64,000 bases of DNA from assembly GCF_937859865.1 (NCBI RefSeq), contig NZ_CALMAT010000024.1, positions 1-64,000 on the forward strand, read 5' to 3'. A program made the translations under genes and the position numbers. The first letter of the stretch is position 1, and the number at the start of each line of letters is the position of its first letter. Below, piece after piece: positions 20,480-30,712 of the stretch. The notes beneath the pieces were generated by a model. It was not told where the DNA came from. It did not search any database and was given only the letters and a program-made list of their open reading frames with translations. The DNA comes from an uncultured Mucilaginibacter sp. (GTDB lineage Bacteria > Bacteroidota > Bacteroidia > Sphingobacteriales > Sphingobacteriaceae).

Positions 20480-21460
20480 TTAATTATTAACCGTGTAATA
20501 TTCATAGCTGATTTTCCAGCTCACTTTTTGTCCGGGCTTTGCCCTTATTTTTATATAGGGTTCAGGGCATAAGGTTTTTAAGGATGACCAGAAAGCCAGT
20601 TTTGATATTGGGCGGTCTCCTGTAATTTTTACCCCTGCGCCTGTTTTTTGGTTTTCAATTTTTATATGATATGACGCGCCTTTGCCATTCGTTAAATCTT
20701 TAAATGCAATGTATTTATCCTTCAGTTCTTTTAAAAATATAAGCTGGTTATTTTTGATGCTTACATAAGCTTCCATTCCATCCAGTTTTTCATGCAGGTC
20801 ATCCGGAAAAGTAACCACAAAGCCAGGGCCGGTAGGCTGCCGGTCAATAACAAAAAAGTTATGGTCATAAACCTCGGTTTCTATAGTTTTTTTACCTGTG
20901 TTTTTTAAAGTATGGGTAATAACCAGGATAGGCCGGTGCTTTTTTAACTGTATGCTTTTCTTGTATTCATAAGCATATTCCTTTTCATTTAATGCCTGAA
21001 AAAACTTCACCTTATCAGGTTTTGATTTGATATTCCAGTTTCCGTAGTTTGAAATGGCATAGGGCCTCATAAAGTTATAAGCCAAACTATCGGGCTTAAC
21101 AAGGGCGCCTATGCCAATTTTGATAAACGTTTCTCCTGGTTTTGCCTCATCAAAACCCAAAGGGTCAAAAGCTTCAACAGGCCCCACAACAGCGTCGTGG
21201 CTTGTAGGGCTGTAAGTATCAATCCATTGGCCAAAATAAGTATGACCTTTATAGCTCAAATTAGGGATAACCCCTGCCCAGTCAAATCTCGGCCCGCGGT
21301 TATAACCGGTATGTTCATCGGGCAAATATACAGTGGCATCAATTATACCATTGGTGATTTTTGTTTCTGCCGGCTTCACAGTTGTTTGGGCGCATACAGT
21401 TGAAATTGACAAAGAGAAAAATATACAACAAAAAGAAAGCGTAATTATTTTCCTGTTCAT
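20480..21460 (-). CDS. Secreted PUL-associated protein, probably mutarotase-like beta-sandwich; function unknown
   Basis: Signal peptide; THTLKNTGKKTIETEVYDHNFFVID resembles aldose-epimerase-like folds; operon position. Confidence 0.5.
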   Translation of the reverse strand: MNRKIITLSFCCIFFSLSISTVCAQTTVKPAETKITNGIIDATVYLPDEHTGYNRGPRFDWAGVIPNLSYKGHTYFGQWIDTYSPTSHDAVVGPVEAFDPLGFDEAKPGETFIKIGIGALVKPDSLAYNFMRPYAISNYGNWNIKSKPDKVKFFQALNEKEYAYEYKKSIQLKKHRPILVITHTLKNTGKKTIETEVYDHNFFVIDRQPTGPGFVVTFPDDLHEKLDGMEAYVSIKNNQLIFLKELKDKYIAFKDLTNGKGASYHIKIENQKTGAGVKITGDRPISKLAFWSSLKTLCPEPYIKIRAKPGQKVSWKISYEYYTVNN

Positions 21461-21470
21461 CGCATATCAA

Positions 21471-22850
21471 CTACTGCGTTAATGCCATATGCTGATAAGG
21501 CTGTAAATACATTTGGCTGTTTAAAGTAACCGAAGCACCGGTAAAAGCATTTTTCCATCCGGAAGCGCTTAAACTTGCAGGTATTGTATAAGTAACCGCG
21601 TTGTTGCGCAGGTTGGCTATCACCAGTACCTTTTGGCTGCTTGTTGATTTCGTAAAAACGGCCACATCATCACTGCTGTATTGGGTTAACTGTCCGTTTT
21701 TTACCGCATCGCTGCCTGCCCTAAAATTCAGGATCTTTTTGTACTCTGCAGTCATATCCGGATTGGTGGTCCAATCAATCGGGTTGTGGTAAAAAATGTT
21801 CAGGTCTCGTGTACACCCAACCTCTTGTCCATTATAAATCATCGGGACACCTTTCATATAAGCGGTTACTAAAAATGCGGCCATTGATCCTGTTTTGCCC
21901 CCATAAACTGTAATCGGGCTTCCATCACTTGAGTACACATCATGATTAGTGGTATATCTCATCACCTGAGAACCAGGTAAGGCACCGGCATATTCCGAAG
22001 TATTTAAGTCTTGAAGCGTTGTAACAGATTTTGAACTGCCAAAAACACCGGCTTCAAGGGCAGAATAATAGGCAAAACCATATCTCATGTTAAAGCCTGC
22101 ATTAAAATGATCGCTCCGTGCACCTTCGGCCAGCATAATAAGTTTATGAGTAGTAATACTTCTTAATGCGTCAATTGCCTGTTTCCAAAAATCAAACGGA
22201 ACATTATCTGCAAAATCACAACGGTAACCATCAATATTCGCGGTAAAAACCCAATATTTCATGGCATCTATCATGGCTGTGCGCATGGTTTGATTGGTAA
22301 AATTAAGTGCAGCAACATCATTATAACCGGGCGGAGAAATGATATTGCCATTAGCATCCTGCTGATACCAGCTTTTATTGCTGATCCAGGCATTGTCCCA
22401 GGAAGTATGATCGGCAACCCAATCAAACATAACCGCCATGTTTTTTGCATGTGCCGTATTTACCAAATTCTGTAAATCGGCCAAAGTGCCAAATTCAGGG
22501 TTAACTGCTTTATAATCTTTAACCGCATACGGAGAACCTAAGCCGCCTGCCGATTTAAGAACACCTACCGGGTAAATTGGCAACAGATAGACCACATTGG
22601 CACCTAAAGCTTTAATAGAATCCAGCCTTGCAGTAACGCCTTTAAAGCTGGCATCACTGCTAAAAGCCCGAAGGTTTACCTGGTAAACAATAACGTCCTG
22701 CGTGTTGGGGACATTGGCAAACGGCGTACCATACTGCGGGTAAGAAGTATCTGAAACAGGCGTATCATTATTTTTTTTACAATTGCTAAAAACAGTAATG
22801 AATGAAAGGAGCAGAAGTTTAAATATATTCCTGTTGTTTATTAATTTCAT
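21471..22850 (-). CDS. GH13 alpha-amylase family lipoprotein
   Basis: MFDWVADHTS, DGYRCDFADN, LIMLAEGARSD, YTTNHDVYSSDG; paralogue of 17289-18656. Confidence 0.93.
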   Translation of the reverse strand: MKLINNRNIFKLLLLSFITVFSNCKKNNDTPVSDTSYPQYGTPFANVPNTQDVIVYQVNLRAFSSDASFKGVTARLDSIKALGANVVYLLPIYPVGVLKSAGGLGSPYAVKDYKAVNPEFGTLADLQNLVNTAHAKNMAVMFDWVADHTSWDNAWISNKSWYQQDANGNIISPPGYNDVAALNFTNQTMRTAMIDAMKYWVFTANIDGYRCDFADNVPFDFWKQAIDALRSITTHKLIMLAEGARSDHFNAGFNMRYGFAYYSALEAGVFGSSKSVTTLQDLNTSEYAGALPGSQVMRYTTNHDVYSSDGSPITVYGGKTGSMAAFLVTAYMKGVPMIYNGQEVGCTRDLNIFYHNPIDWTTNPDMTAEYKKILNFRAGSDAVKNGQLTQYSSDDVAVFTKSTSSQKVLVIANLRNNAVTYTIPASLSASGWKNAFTGASVTLNSQMYLQPYQHMALTQ

Positions 22851-22866
22851 AGTAAGTTTTAATAAG

Positions 22867-22892
22867 ATCAGGCAGTTGATGAACTGCCTGAT
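22867..22892. terminator. Intercistronic hairpin between susE-like gene and GH13 gene
   Basis: atcaggcagtt gatg aactgcctgat. Confidence 0.5.
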
Positions 22893-22895
22893 GAA

Positions 22896-23978
22896 TTAGT
22901 TTTTATGGAGCGTATAATTATAGTTGCTTGGATTATGCAAATCCAGGGTAATGGTATAATTTCCGCTTACCGGTACGGTTATGTTTGTTATAGCAGGATT
23001 AGAGCCATAAATAGAAGCAGGGCTGTCAGAATAAGCTAATTTACCATTGGCATCCAAGCCAAAATCAATGTTCCAAGCATTGTTGGCCCTAAATTTAAAT
23101 GAACCTGTTGAAAGCATATTAGCGGTTACCGTCCAAACCTGAGTAGTAGCATTGTAAGTAAGCTGCGTATCTGTACTCCAGCCGCCTGGTGTTGCATCCC
23201 CTAATATAGACCAGGTAGTTTTGGTGTAAGTCCAGGTATTGGTGTTTAAATTTGCAGAAAGTTCATAATAACCTGCTCCCGGCACCTGCAGTCCGGCTGC
23301 AGTACCATCAGTTGTCAATTTGCCTCCGCCTGCATCACCATAGTTGGTATGGTTCCAATCCCTGGCATTGGTATATTTAAAATAGTACGTGCCACCGGCC
23401 GGTATGTTGATATACGCATCATAAATTTGGGGTTTAAGTGCCGCCATAGTTGGTGCAGTTGGCGGATCCCAGCCCTGATAATCGCCGGGAACATATAAAA
23501 GCGGATAAACAGCAATTAACGGGTGCGGAGTTACATTCACAGTAACACCTTTAGAATAAGCATACCGATCTTGATAAGCCAGGACCCTGAAAGCTAGGTT
23601 TCCTGCTGTGCCAGGAGGGATGCCAAGGGCCATCGCAAGGGTGTTTAAATCTGCACCTTTGTAAGACTTGCTTAAAACATCGTTGCCCACAACCACGCTG
23701 GTTGCATTTGCCCAGGCATTGCTGCCCAAGGTATCTGCAGGGATATCAGCCTGAAGGGTGTAAGTTACCGATGCTTTAACCGGATAAACAACGGCCGGCC
23801 AGGAAATGGTCAACACGGCAGAGGAATCGTTTTTAGAAGTAAGCGCTACCGAAGTTGCAGAAGCCTTTATTGAAGAACCAAAAGAAACTGGCTGCAATGT
23901 TGTTAAGGTGGCATCTTTTTTACAGGAGACAGCAAAAAGAAAACTAAGCAGGAAAATACTGTAAATTATTTTTTTCAT
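22896..23978 (-). CDS. SusE/SusF-like outer-membrane starch-binding lipoprotein
   Basis: MKKIIYSIFLLSFLFAVSCKKDATLTTL then SWPAVVYPVKASVTYTLQAD (SusE-type) and starch-binding-like WSILGDATPGGWSTDTQL; start at 23978 preferred. Confidence 0.85.
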   Translation of the reverse strand: MKKIIYSIFLLSFLFAVSCKKDATLTTLQPVSFGSSIKASATSVALTSKNDSSAVLTISWPAVVYPVKASVTYTLQADIPADTLGSNAWANATSVVVGNDVLSKSYKGADLNTLAMALGIPPGTAGNLAFRVLAYQDRYAYSKGVTVNVTPHPLIAVYPLLYVPGDYQGWDPPTAPTMAALKPQIYDAYINIPAGGTYYFKYTNARDWNHTNYGDAGGGKLTTDGTAAGLQVPGAGYYELSANLNTNTWTYTKTTWSILGDATPGGWSTDTQLTYNATTQVWTVTANMLSTGSFKFRANNAWNIDFGLDANGKLAYSDSPASIYGSNPAITNITVPVSGNYTITLDLHNPSNYNYTLHKN

Positions 23979-24026
23979 AATGAAATGATTGATAGAACGC
24001 ATTAAAAATCTGTTCTGCTTATTTCG

Positions 24027-24124
24027 ATGCTTCTTTTACCACCTAAAAATTGGTGAAGTGCTGCTTTTGCTTTGTTTAAGCTGGGACAGATCAGATACCA
24101 ATTTTTATAGGGTAAAAGAAGCAT
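24027..24124. repeat. Palindromic repeat copy 6, between susE-like and susD-like genes
   Basis: atgcttcttttaccacctaaaaattggtg ... taccaatttttatagggtaaaagaagcat. Confidence 0.92.
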
Positions 24125-24140
24125 GCTAAGCTTGCAACTG

Positions 24141-25622
24141 TTAATATCCAGGGTTTTGTACCAAAGTTGGGTTAGCGTTAAGTGCAGCAGTTGGTATCGG
24201 GAAAATAAGCCTGTAGGCAGGTGTTGTTTGAACAAAACCATGCGGCAGCAAAAACTTACCAAATCGAATCATATCCTGCCTGCGGTGGCCTTCCATATTC
24301 AGCTCAAAGCCCCTTTCGTCATAAATATTGTCCAAAGTAGGGGTGGCAATAGGGCCTAAACCTGCCCTGTCCCTCACCTGGTTGATAAATGGTGCTGCCG
24401 CCGCGGCGTTCCCTAAACGAACGTTGCACTCTGCCTGCATCAACAACAGGTCGGCATAACGGTAGATAGGGAAATCGTTTGATTCACCGCTGCCATCGGA
24501 TGGCGCAACCGGGAAAAACTTAACATCCCTTACACCTTCATTTGGCCCTGCACCCGGAGAAATGATGGATGATACCGAAGCAGTGTAGGTAACACCACCA
24601 ACTTGCGGACCAACCAAAAATTGTTTTCTCCTGATATCGCTGGCATCATACTTATTATAAAACTCTTCAGGAATAATAGTACCGTTCCAGCCGGAAAAGC
24701 CAATAAGTGCCAAACCATTCGGACCGTTCAGGCTCCTGATGGCATAGATGTTACCGCTAACAATATTTTGGGTGATGTATTCAGCCAAAATAGTTTCATC
24801 ATTGGGGCAAGTGTTTCCAAACAGCTCATAGTACTGGTATCCCAACGGACTGCTTGAATTAGCAGCTCCAGGATGCAAGGAAAAGCCACCGGATGCTACT
24901 TTATTACAAGCGGCTAAAGCATCTGCCCAATCAGGTGTACCAGTATAAACCCCGGCATTTAAATAAACTTTTGCCAGTACCATGTAGCCAGCCCATTTAT
25001 TAAAGCGGCCATAATAAGTACCACCTCTTGTTTCAGAAAGCAAATCAACATTGGCTTTAAGTTCCGATACTATAAAATTGTAAATTGTTGCCCTTTTTGC
25101 CTGCGGGATTTTAGAAACATCCGTATTGTTGTCTGTATAAAAAGGCACATCACCAAAATCATCTATCAATAAATAATATAACCAGGCGCGGGCAACTTTC
25201 GCTTCCGCAATTTTGGAAGGGTCAGCTTTTGCTGTTGTGAGCGTTGCTATTGCCAGGTTTGCACTATAAATAGAAGAATACGCCCAGTTCCAAGTATTGT
25301 TGATAATGCCAAGGCTGGGTAATGCTGTATGGGTGTACAGTTGTGCAAAGTCAAGCTGCCAGTCGCCTGTATTGCGGTGCGGTATCACCTGCTCGTCTGA
25401 TGAAAAAGAGTTAAGGTCATACCAGCAGTTGTCGCGGCCGGCGTAATTCGAACCCCAGGAACCTGTGATTTTTGCATACACATTGGCTAAGGCGTTATCA
25501 GCACCTATCGGCGTTGCAAAAAATTGTTGAGCAGGATATTTGTCATACACATTTTCATTAACCTTGGTACAACTTTGTGCAGCAAGGCCAACAATAAAAA
25601 TACTGATGAATATTTTTTTCAT
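24141..25622 (-). CDS. RagB/SusD family nutrient-binding lipoprotein
   Basis: DNALANVYAKI..., ARAWLYYLLIDDFGDVPFYT, RYADLLLMQAECNVRLGN, DERGFELNMEGHRRQDMIRFGKF. Confidence 0.94.
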   Translation of the reverse strand: MKKIFISIFIVGLAAQSCTKVNENVYDKYPAQQFFATPIGADNALANVYAKITGSWGSNYAGRDNCWYDLNSFSSDEQVIPHRNTGDWQLDFAQLYTHTALPSLGIINNTWNWAYSSIYSANLAIATLTTAKADPSKIAEAKVARAWLYYLLIDDFGDVPFYTDNNTDVSKIPQAKRATIYNFIVSELKANVDLLSETRGGTYYGRFNKWAGYMVLAKVYLNAGVYTGTPDWADALAACNKVASGGFSLHPGAANSSSPLGYQYYELFGNTCPNDETILAEYITQNIVSGNIYAIRSLNGPNGLALIGFSGWNGTIIPEEFYNKYDASDIRRKQFLVGPQVGGVTYTASVSSIISPGAGPNEGVRDVKFFPVAPSDGSGESNDFPIYRYADLLLMQAECNVRLGNAAAAAPFINQVRDRAGLGPIATPTLDNIYDERGFELNMEGHRRQDMIRFGKFLLPHGFVQTTPAYRLIFPIPTAALNANPTLVQNPGY

Positions 25623-25629
25623 GATTTAA

Positions 25630-28629
25630 TTATTTTAAAATAACATTTAAACCCACAGAGAAAGTCCGGGTACGGGGGTAATAATTACCAAAGTCCCCAC
25701 CTGTTGAAACTGACTGAGTTTGCGGATTATAATAACTACTAACATCTATTTCAGGATCCAGGCCTTTGTATTTTGTAATTAACGCTAAATTTTGACCGGT
25801 TAGGGATACCCGTAAAGCACTAATATATTTAACTTTAGTTAGGTTAAACCGATATCCAACTGATAGGTTTTCCCATCTTAAAAACGAACCGTTCTCTAAC
25901 CAAAGGTCTGAACCATATTGTGAGGAAGCTATTCCTAAGGGAATGGCGCTTTCCAATAAGTTTGCTTTACCTAAGTTCTGTTCTAAACTCAATTGCTGCC
26001 TTAGGCCGTTGTAAATTTTGTTGCCGCCCGAACCACGCCAAACCATGGAAGCATCAAAGTTTTTATAACTGAAGCTTGGTGTAAAAGCATAATTATATTT
26101 TGGTAAAGATTGCCCTTCGCTTATCCTGTCTTGACTTTGATTGCCCTGGTCAATTACACCGTCTTTATTCTGGTCAACAACGGTTTCTGCATTATTTGCA
26201 TCTTTTCCAAGGTGTTGTAAAATAAGATAAGAACCAATAGGTTTACCTACAACAAGATAAGCATTTGGCCCCCAGGCAACATAATTCGTAGGTATATTAA
26301 AACCTTGTATATTACCTCCCAGGCTTAATACCTTGTTTTGCAGTAAAGTTCCGTTGCCTGCAAGGGTTAATGTGGTATTGTTGCTTTTAATAACCGTATA
26401 ACTTAAAGTAAGCTCCAGCCCTCGGTTTTGTAAACTACCAACGTTTGCAAGAATGTTACCAACAAAAAATGGTCCTTGTACTGGCACAGAATAATTAAAC
26501 AAAAGATTGTCTGTATTAGCGGTAAACACATCCACAGTACCGGTAAGCCTGTCATTAAGAAATCCAAAATCTAAGCCGGCATTAGCCTGCTTTTTAGTTT
26601 CCCATTTCAAATTTGGATTTGCGTTTTGGCTATAAAAATAATTTGGAATTGTAGTTCCCCCAAAAAATACTGAAGGTGGGGTTCCTTGCCCTACTAATGC
26701 AATCGAATTTTGCGGCCCAATTCCCTGCTGGTTACCGGTAACACCATAGCCAACCCTAAATTTAAGGCTACTCAATGTATGCTGGTTTTTCATGAAATCT
26801 TCCTGGTCAACCCGCCATGCCAATGATGCGGAAGGAAAATTTCCCCATTTGTTATTTGCACCAAATACCGTTGAACCATCGCGCCTAAAACTTGCGGTAA
26901 GCAGGTAACGGTCATTGTAGGAATAATTAACCCTACCCAGTAAAGAAACCAGCCTTCTGTCATTTTTGTAGGAAGAAATATCGCCCTGGAAAACTTTTGA
27001 AATATCGCCCAATTGTAAAGCATTATAACTTGCAAGGTCATTTACAAAGCCTCTGGCCTGTGTAAAACTGCCGTTGTAAGTTTGTGCCTGCCACTCATAT
27101 ACGGCAGTTGCATCCAGGTGGTTTTTTCCAAAATCATGTTTGTAACTCAAATTAATGTCCATTAATTTTTCGTCCGTATGATCATTGTGAATATTACCAA
27201 ACCCGTTATAATCAATGGCTGTTTGATCCGTTGATGCAGCAGGCAAATAATAACCGGAGTTAAAATCAATTTTTCTCCAACTGCCAAACCAGCCGGCCGA
27301 TAACCCTTTATAAATATCCAAGTCTCCTCTTAAACTAGTAAAAAGGTTATTCGTGGCACCATTATTTTGAACAGTTTTAGCAACCGCATAAGGGTTGGTG
27401 TAATGAAAAACATTTGGGTCCCGGTAATAAGTTCCATCCGTATTAAATACAGGGTCGGTTGGCCTTGCTACATTGGCTTGATTGATTAAAATTGAACTAA
27501 AAGCATTATTACCTACACCTGTAGGGCTGTAATTAGCATTGTTAATACCGCTATTTACGTTCATGGTAATGGTCAATTTATCATCCAGGGCTTTTTGCGT
27601 TGCAGTGATCCGGCCGATATAATTTTGGTATTTTGAATTGATAACCACACCAGTTTGGCTAATAGCCGTTACGGATGCACGGTAATTAAACGAATTGGCA
27701 CCGCCGCCAATAGCCAGGGTATGGTTTTGGGTAAAACCGTTTTGGGTAAGCAGGTTATACCAATCGGTATTTGAGCCGTGGTTTGCGGAAATATTTACGC
27801 CTAACAGGTTGGCCTGGTTTGACCACTCATCTGCATTTAATACATGCAACTTTTTAGGGATTATATCCAATGAACTGTTTTCGGTATATTCAACACTGGT
27901 TTTACCAGCAGCAGTCTTTTTAGTGGTAATAATAATTACGCCCGGCGCACCGCGTGAACCATAGATCGCAGTTGCAGAGGCATCTTTTAATATATCCACT
28001 GTGGCTATTTCGCTTGGCGGCACTTGGTTTAACAAATCTATGTTGCCCTGTACGCCATCAACCACAACCAAAGGATCATTACCACCTTGAAGCGAAGTAA
28101 TACCACGGATACGCACGGATGGAGCAGAGCCAGGCTCACTGCCAACTTGTGAAATGTTTACGCCCGCCGCTTTGCCTGCAATTTGTTGTAATGGGTTGGT
28201 GATAGGCCCCGGGTTTAAATCCTTGCTTCCCAGGTTTGTTACCGCGCCCGTTACGTCCGATTTTCTAACCGTTCCGTAACCAACCACTACAACTTCATTT
28301 AGCGATTGCGATGTTGGCTGTACTTGAAAATTAACCTGCACATTGGCAGTTCCGCTAACCGTTACCGATTTTTTAAGCGGTGTGTAACCTACAAACTGGG
28401 CAGTTAAACTGTAAGTGCCGGGTTGTACACCGCTTATACGATAGTTGCCGTCCACATCGGTTGTAGCACCCAGGGCAGTGCCGTCTATGGTTACGCTGGC
28501 ACCGGGCAAGGGCTGGCTTTTTTCGTCAATCACTTTTCCTGATATTGAAGCATTTTGTGCAAAAGCGATAAAAGCATTGATTAAAAACAGCATGGTCAGG
28601 CCATACTTAAAAAAGTAGATTCTCTTCAT
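25630..28629 (-). CDS. SusC/RagA family TonB-linked outer-membrane protein
   Basis: Carboxypeptidase-like domain, VVVGYGTVRKSDVTGAV TonB box, IKDASATAIYGSRGAPGVIIITTK plug motif. Confidence 0.95.
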   Translation of the reverse strand: MKRIYFFKYGLTMLFLINAFIAFAQNASISGKVIDEKSQPLPGASVTIDGTALGATTDVDGNYRISGVQPGTYSLTAQFVGYTPLKKSVTVSGTANVQVNFQVQPTSQSLNEVVVVGYGTVRKSDVTGAVTNLGSKDLNPGPITNPLQQIAGKAAGVNISQVGSEPGSAPSVRIRGITSLQGGNDPLVVVDGVQGNIDLLNQVPPSEIATVDILKDASATAIYGSRGAPGVIIITTKKTAAGKTSVEYTENSSLDIIPKKLHVLNADEWSNQANLLGVNISANHGSNTDWYNLLTQNGFTQNHTLAIGGGANSFNYRASVTAISQTGVVINSKYQNYIGRITATQKALDDKLTITMNVNSGINNANYSPTGVGNNAFSSILINQANVARPTDPVFNTDGTYYRDPNVFHYTNPYAVAKTVQNNGATNNLFTSLRGDLDIYKGLSAGWFGSWRKIDFNSGYYLPAASTDQTAIDYNGFGNIHNDHTDEKLMDINLSYKHDFGKNHLDATAVYEWQAQTYNGSFTQARGFVNDLASYNALQLGDISKVFQGDISSYKNDRRLVSLLGRVNYSYNDRYLLTASFRRDGSTVFGANNKWGNFPSASLAWRVDQEDFMKNQHTLSSLKFRVGYGVTGNQQGIGPQNSIALVGQGTPPSVFFGGTTIPNYFYSQNANPNLKWETKKQANAGLDFGFLNDRLTGTVDVFTANTDNLLFNYSVPVQGPFFVGNILANVGSLQNRGLELTLSYTVIKSNNTTLTLAGNGTLLQNKVLSLGGNIQGFNIPTNYVAWGPNAYLVVGKPIGSYLILQHLGKDANNAETVVDQNKDGVIDQGNQSQDRISEGQSLPKYNYAFTPSFSYKNFDASMVWRGSGGNKIYNGLRQQLSLEQNLGKANLLESAIPLGIASSQYGSDLWLENGSFLRWENLSVGYRFNLTKVKYISALRVSLTGQNLALITKYKGLDPEIDVSSYYNPQTQSVSTGGDFGNYYPRTRTFSVGLNVILK

Positions 28630-29151
28630 TCTTAATTTTATTTAAATTTTAGGTTGTTACAACTGTATACTTCAGATGTAGTATAATTGTTACCTCAAAG
28701 TAAACGAGGTTTAAAGATTTTAACAAATGCGATTGACCTCAATATTAAAGAAAATTGTATTTTATAAATTTAATTCATTATAAGACAACTTTTTATAGAA
28801 TTTAAAACAGTTTGATTATATAGATAAGATGTAGGTTATTAAAACAGTTTTTAAAGATTTTTAGCCTTAATATTGTTAGAAACAAATTTTCTGTTGTATC
28901 GTGTAGAATTTAAAAAAATCGTAGTATGCTTTGTTTAATAAAGGAAGTGAATTAATAGTTTCACTCGAAGATGATTTTAGTAATCATTACCGAAGCAATA
29001 AAAAAATGAAGGTAGCAAAGCTTTATTAATAGCTTACACACACTCTAATTTCATAATTGTAAAGATGATAAAGGAACCGGGATAAAATGCTTTTCTCTTT
29101 TTTGTTATTTTAGTAATTTACCTAAAACTCGTAATACAACAGGCTTTTGTT

Positions 29152-30597
29152 ATGAATTTCGAATTATCTTTTAAAAGGTTATTAATTGTAATACTTTGTA
29201 CAATGAACTTACTCTTTTCACACATAAATTCATACGCACAGCTTAAAATAACTTTACAACAAGCCATTGATTCTACCCTAAACCGAAACCTGCAAATTAA
29301 ACAGGCACAATTTAATGCTGCTTTTACCGAAGAAAACTTAAAGCAAGCCAAGTATAATTTATTGCCTAGTATCAGTGCCAGTCCGCAATCTTCTTTTAAC
29401 TGGGGGCGTACATTAGATGTTTCTACTTATAATTACATCAACCAACGAGTATTTTTGGTAAATGGTAGTTTTAACACCCAAGTAGCCTTATTTCAGGGCG
29501 GACAATTACGAAGGCAAATTGTACAGAACAAGTTGTTGCTCGAAGCCGACCAAAGTAACATAGCCAAAATAAAAAATGATTTGATCTTATCCGTGGCTAC
29601 TACTTTTTTGCAGGTTATGGCCAGTGAAGATCTGTTAAAAGCGGCCAGGCAACAAGTGCAGGTAGCTAAACTCGGTGTAGAAAGGACACAAAAAAGCTAT
29701 AACGCAGGTAATAAATCTTTGGCTGATTTGGCTCAGGCACAAGCCCAGCAAGCGACTACCGAATTAGATGAAACGAATATCCAAAATACTTTAGAGGCCA
29801 ACCTGCTTACCTTAAAGCAATTGATGGAAATGCAAACTATAACGCTTGATCTAATAAAACCTGATATTAGTAAACTGACCAACGAAAGCAGGAAATTAGA
29901 CACAGCAGCATTATGGAAGGAAGTTTTAGCCGTTAACCCGGATATTAAACTGGCAAACCTGCAAAAGAATGCTGCTTATCAAAATATTAGGGTTGCCAAG
30001 AGCAGTTTATACCCAAGTTTGTATTTATTTGGTTCCATAGGTTCTAACTTTTCGGATGCCCGTTCCTTAATTACCGGCACAAAACAGGTTGGTTTTGATA
30101 CAGTCGGTTTTGTAAATGGCACCAACCAACGTGTACTAGAACCTGCTTATCGTTCAACTGTTAACAGTTATCCTTTTTTAAGGCAGTTTTCTGATAACTT
30201 TTATCAATCGGCAGGTATTACCCTGCAAATCCCATTATTAAACCATTTTAACAGTCAAACTAATATCCGTAAAGCCAAAATCACTTACCAAAATGCACAA
30301 GTAGCCGTGCAATTAACAGTTAATAATTTATACAAAATATTTAATCAGGCTTTAGCGGATTTGAATGCTGCAAACAAACGCTTGGCAGCAAACCAAAGCA
30401 ATTACCAGGCAACCAAACAAGTGCTTTATGTAAGCGAAAAACGTTATCAGGCAGGTTTGCTTAATTCGGTGGATTATAATATTGCGCTCACTAATTTTAA
30501 TAAGGTTGAATTTGATTTGATCCAGGCAAAGTATGACTTGGTTTTTAGAAACAAGGTGATTGATTACTATTTAGGGAAACCTCTAATATTAAATTGA
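29152..30597 (+). CDS. TolC-family outer-membrane efflux protein
   Basis: LKITLQQAIDSTLNRNLQIKQAQ... SVDYNIALTNFNKVEFDLIQAKYDLVFRNKVIDYYLG. Confidence 0.92.
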   Translation: MNFELSFKRLLIVILCTMNLLFSHINSYAQLKITLQQAIDSTLNRNLQIKQAQFNAAFTEENLKQAKYNLLPSISASPQSSFNWGRTLDVSTYNYINQRVFLVNGSFNTQVALFQGGQLRRQIVQNKLLLEADQSNIAKIKNDLILSVATTFLQVMASEDLLKAARQQVQVAKLGVERTQKSYNAGNKSLADLAQAQAQQATTELDETNIQNTLEANLLTLKQLMEMQTITLDLIKPDISKLTNESRKLDTAALWKEVLAVNPDIKLANLQKNAAYQNIRVAKSSLYPSLYLFGSIGSNFSDARSLITGTKQVGFDTVGFVNGTNQRVLEPAYRSTVNSYPFLRQFSDNFYQSAGITLQIPLLNHFNSQTNIRKAKITYQNAQVAVQLTVNNLYKIFNQALADLNAANKRLAANQSNYQATKQVLYVSEKRYQAGLLNSVDYNIALTNFNKVEFDLIQAKYDLVFRNKVIDYYLGKPLILN

Positions 30598-30712
30598 ATA
30601 ATAATTTCAGTTAATCAAAGAAATAAGATAACATGGAGCATTAAAATTTATTTTGAAATAATTTTTGTTTTCTAAATTATTTAACTTTAGCTTTAAAAAA
30701 TAAATTGATGAT

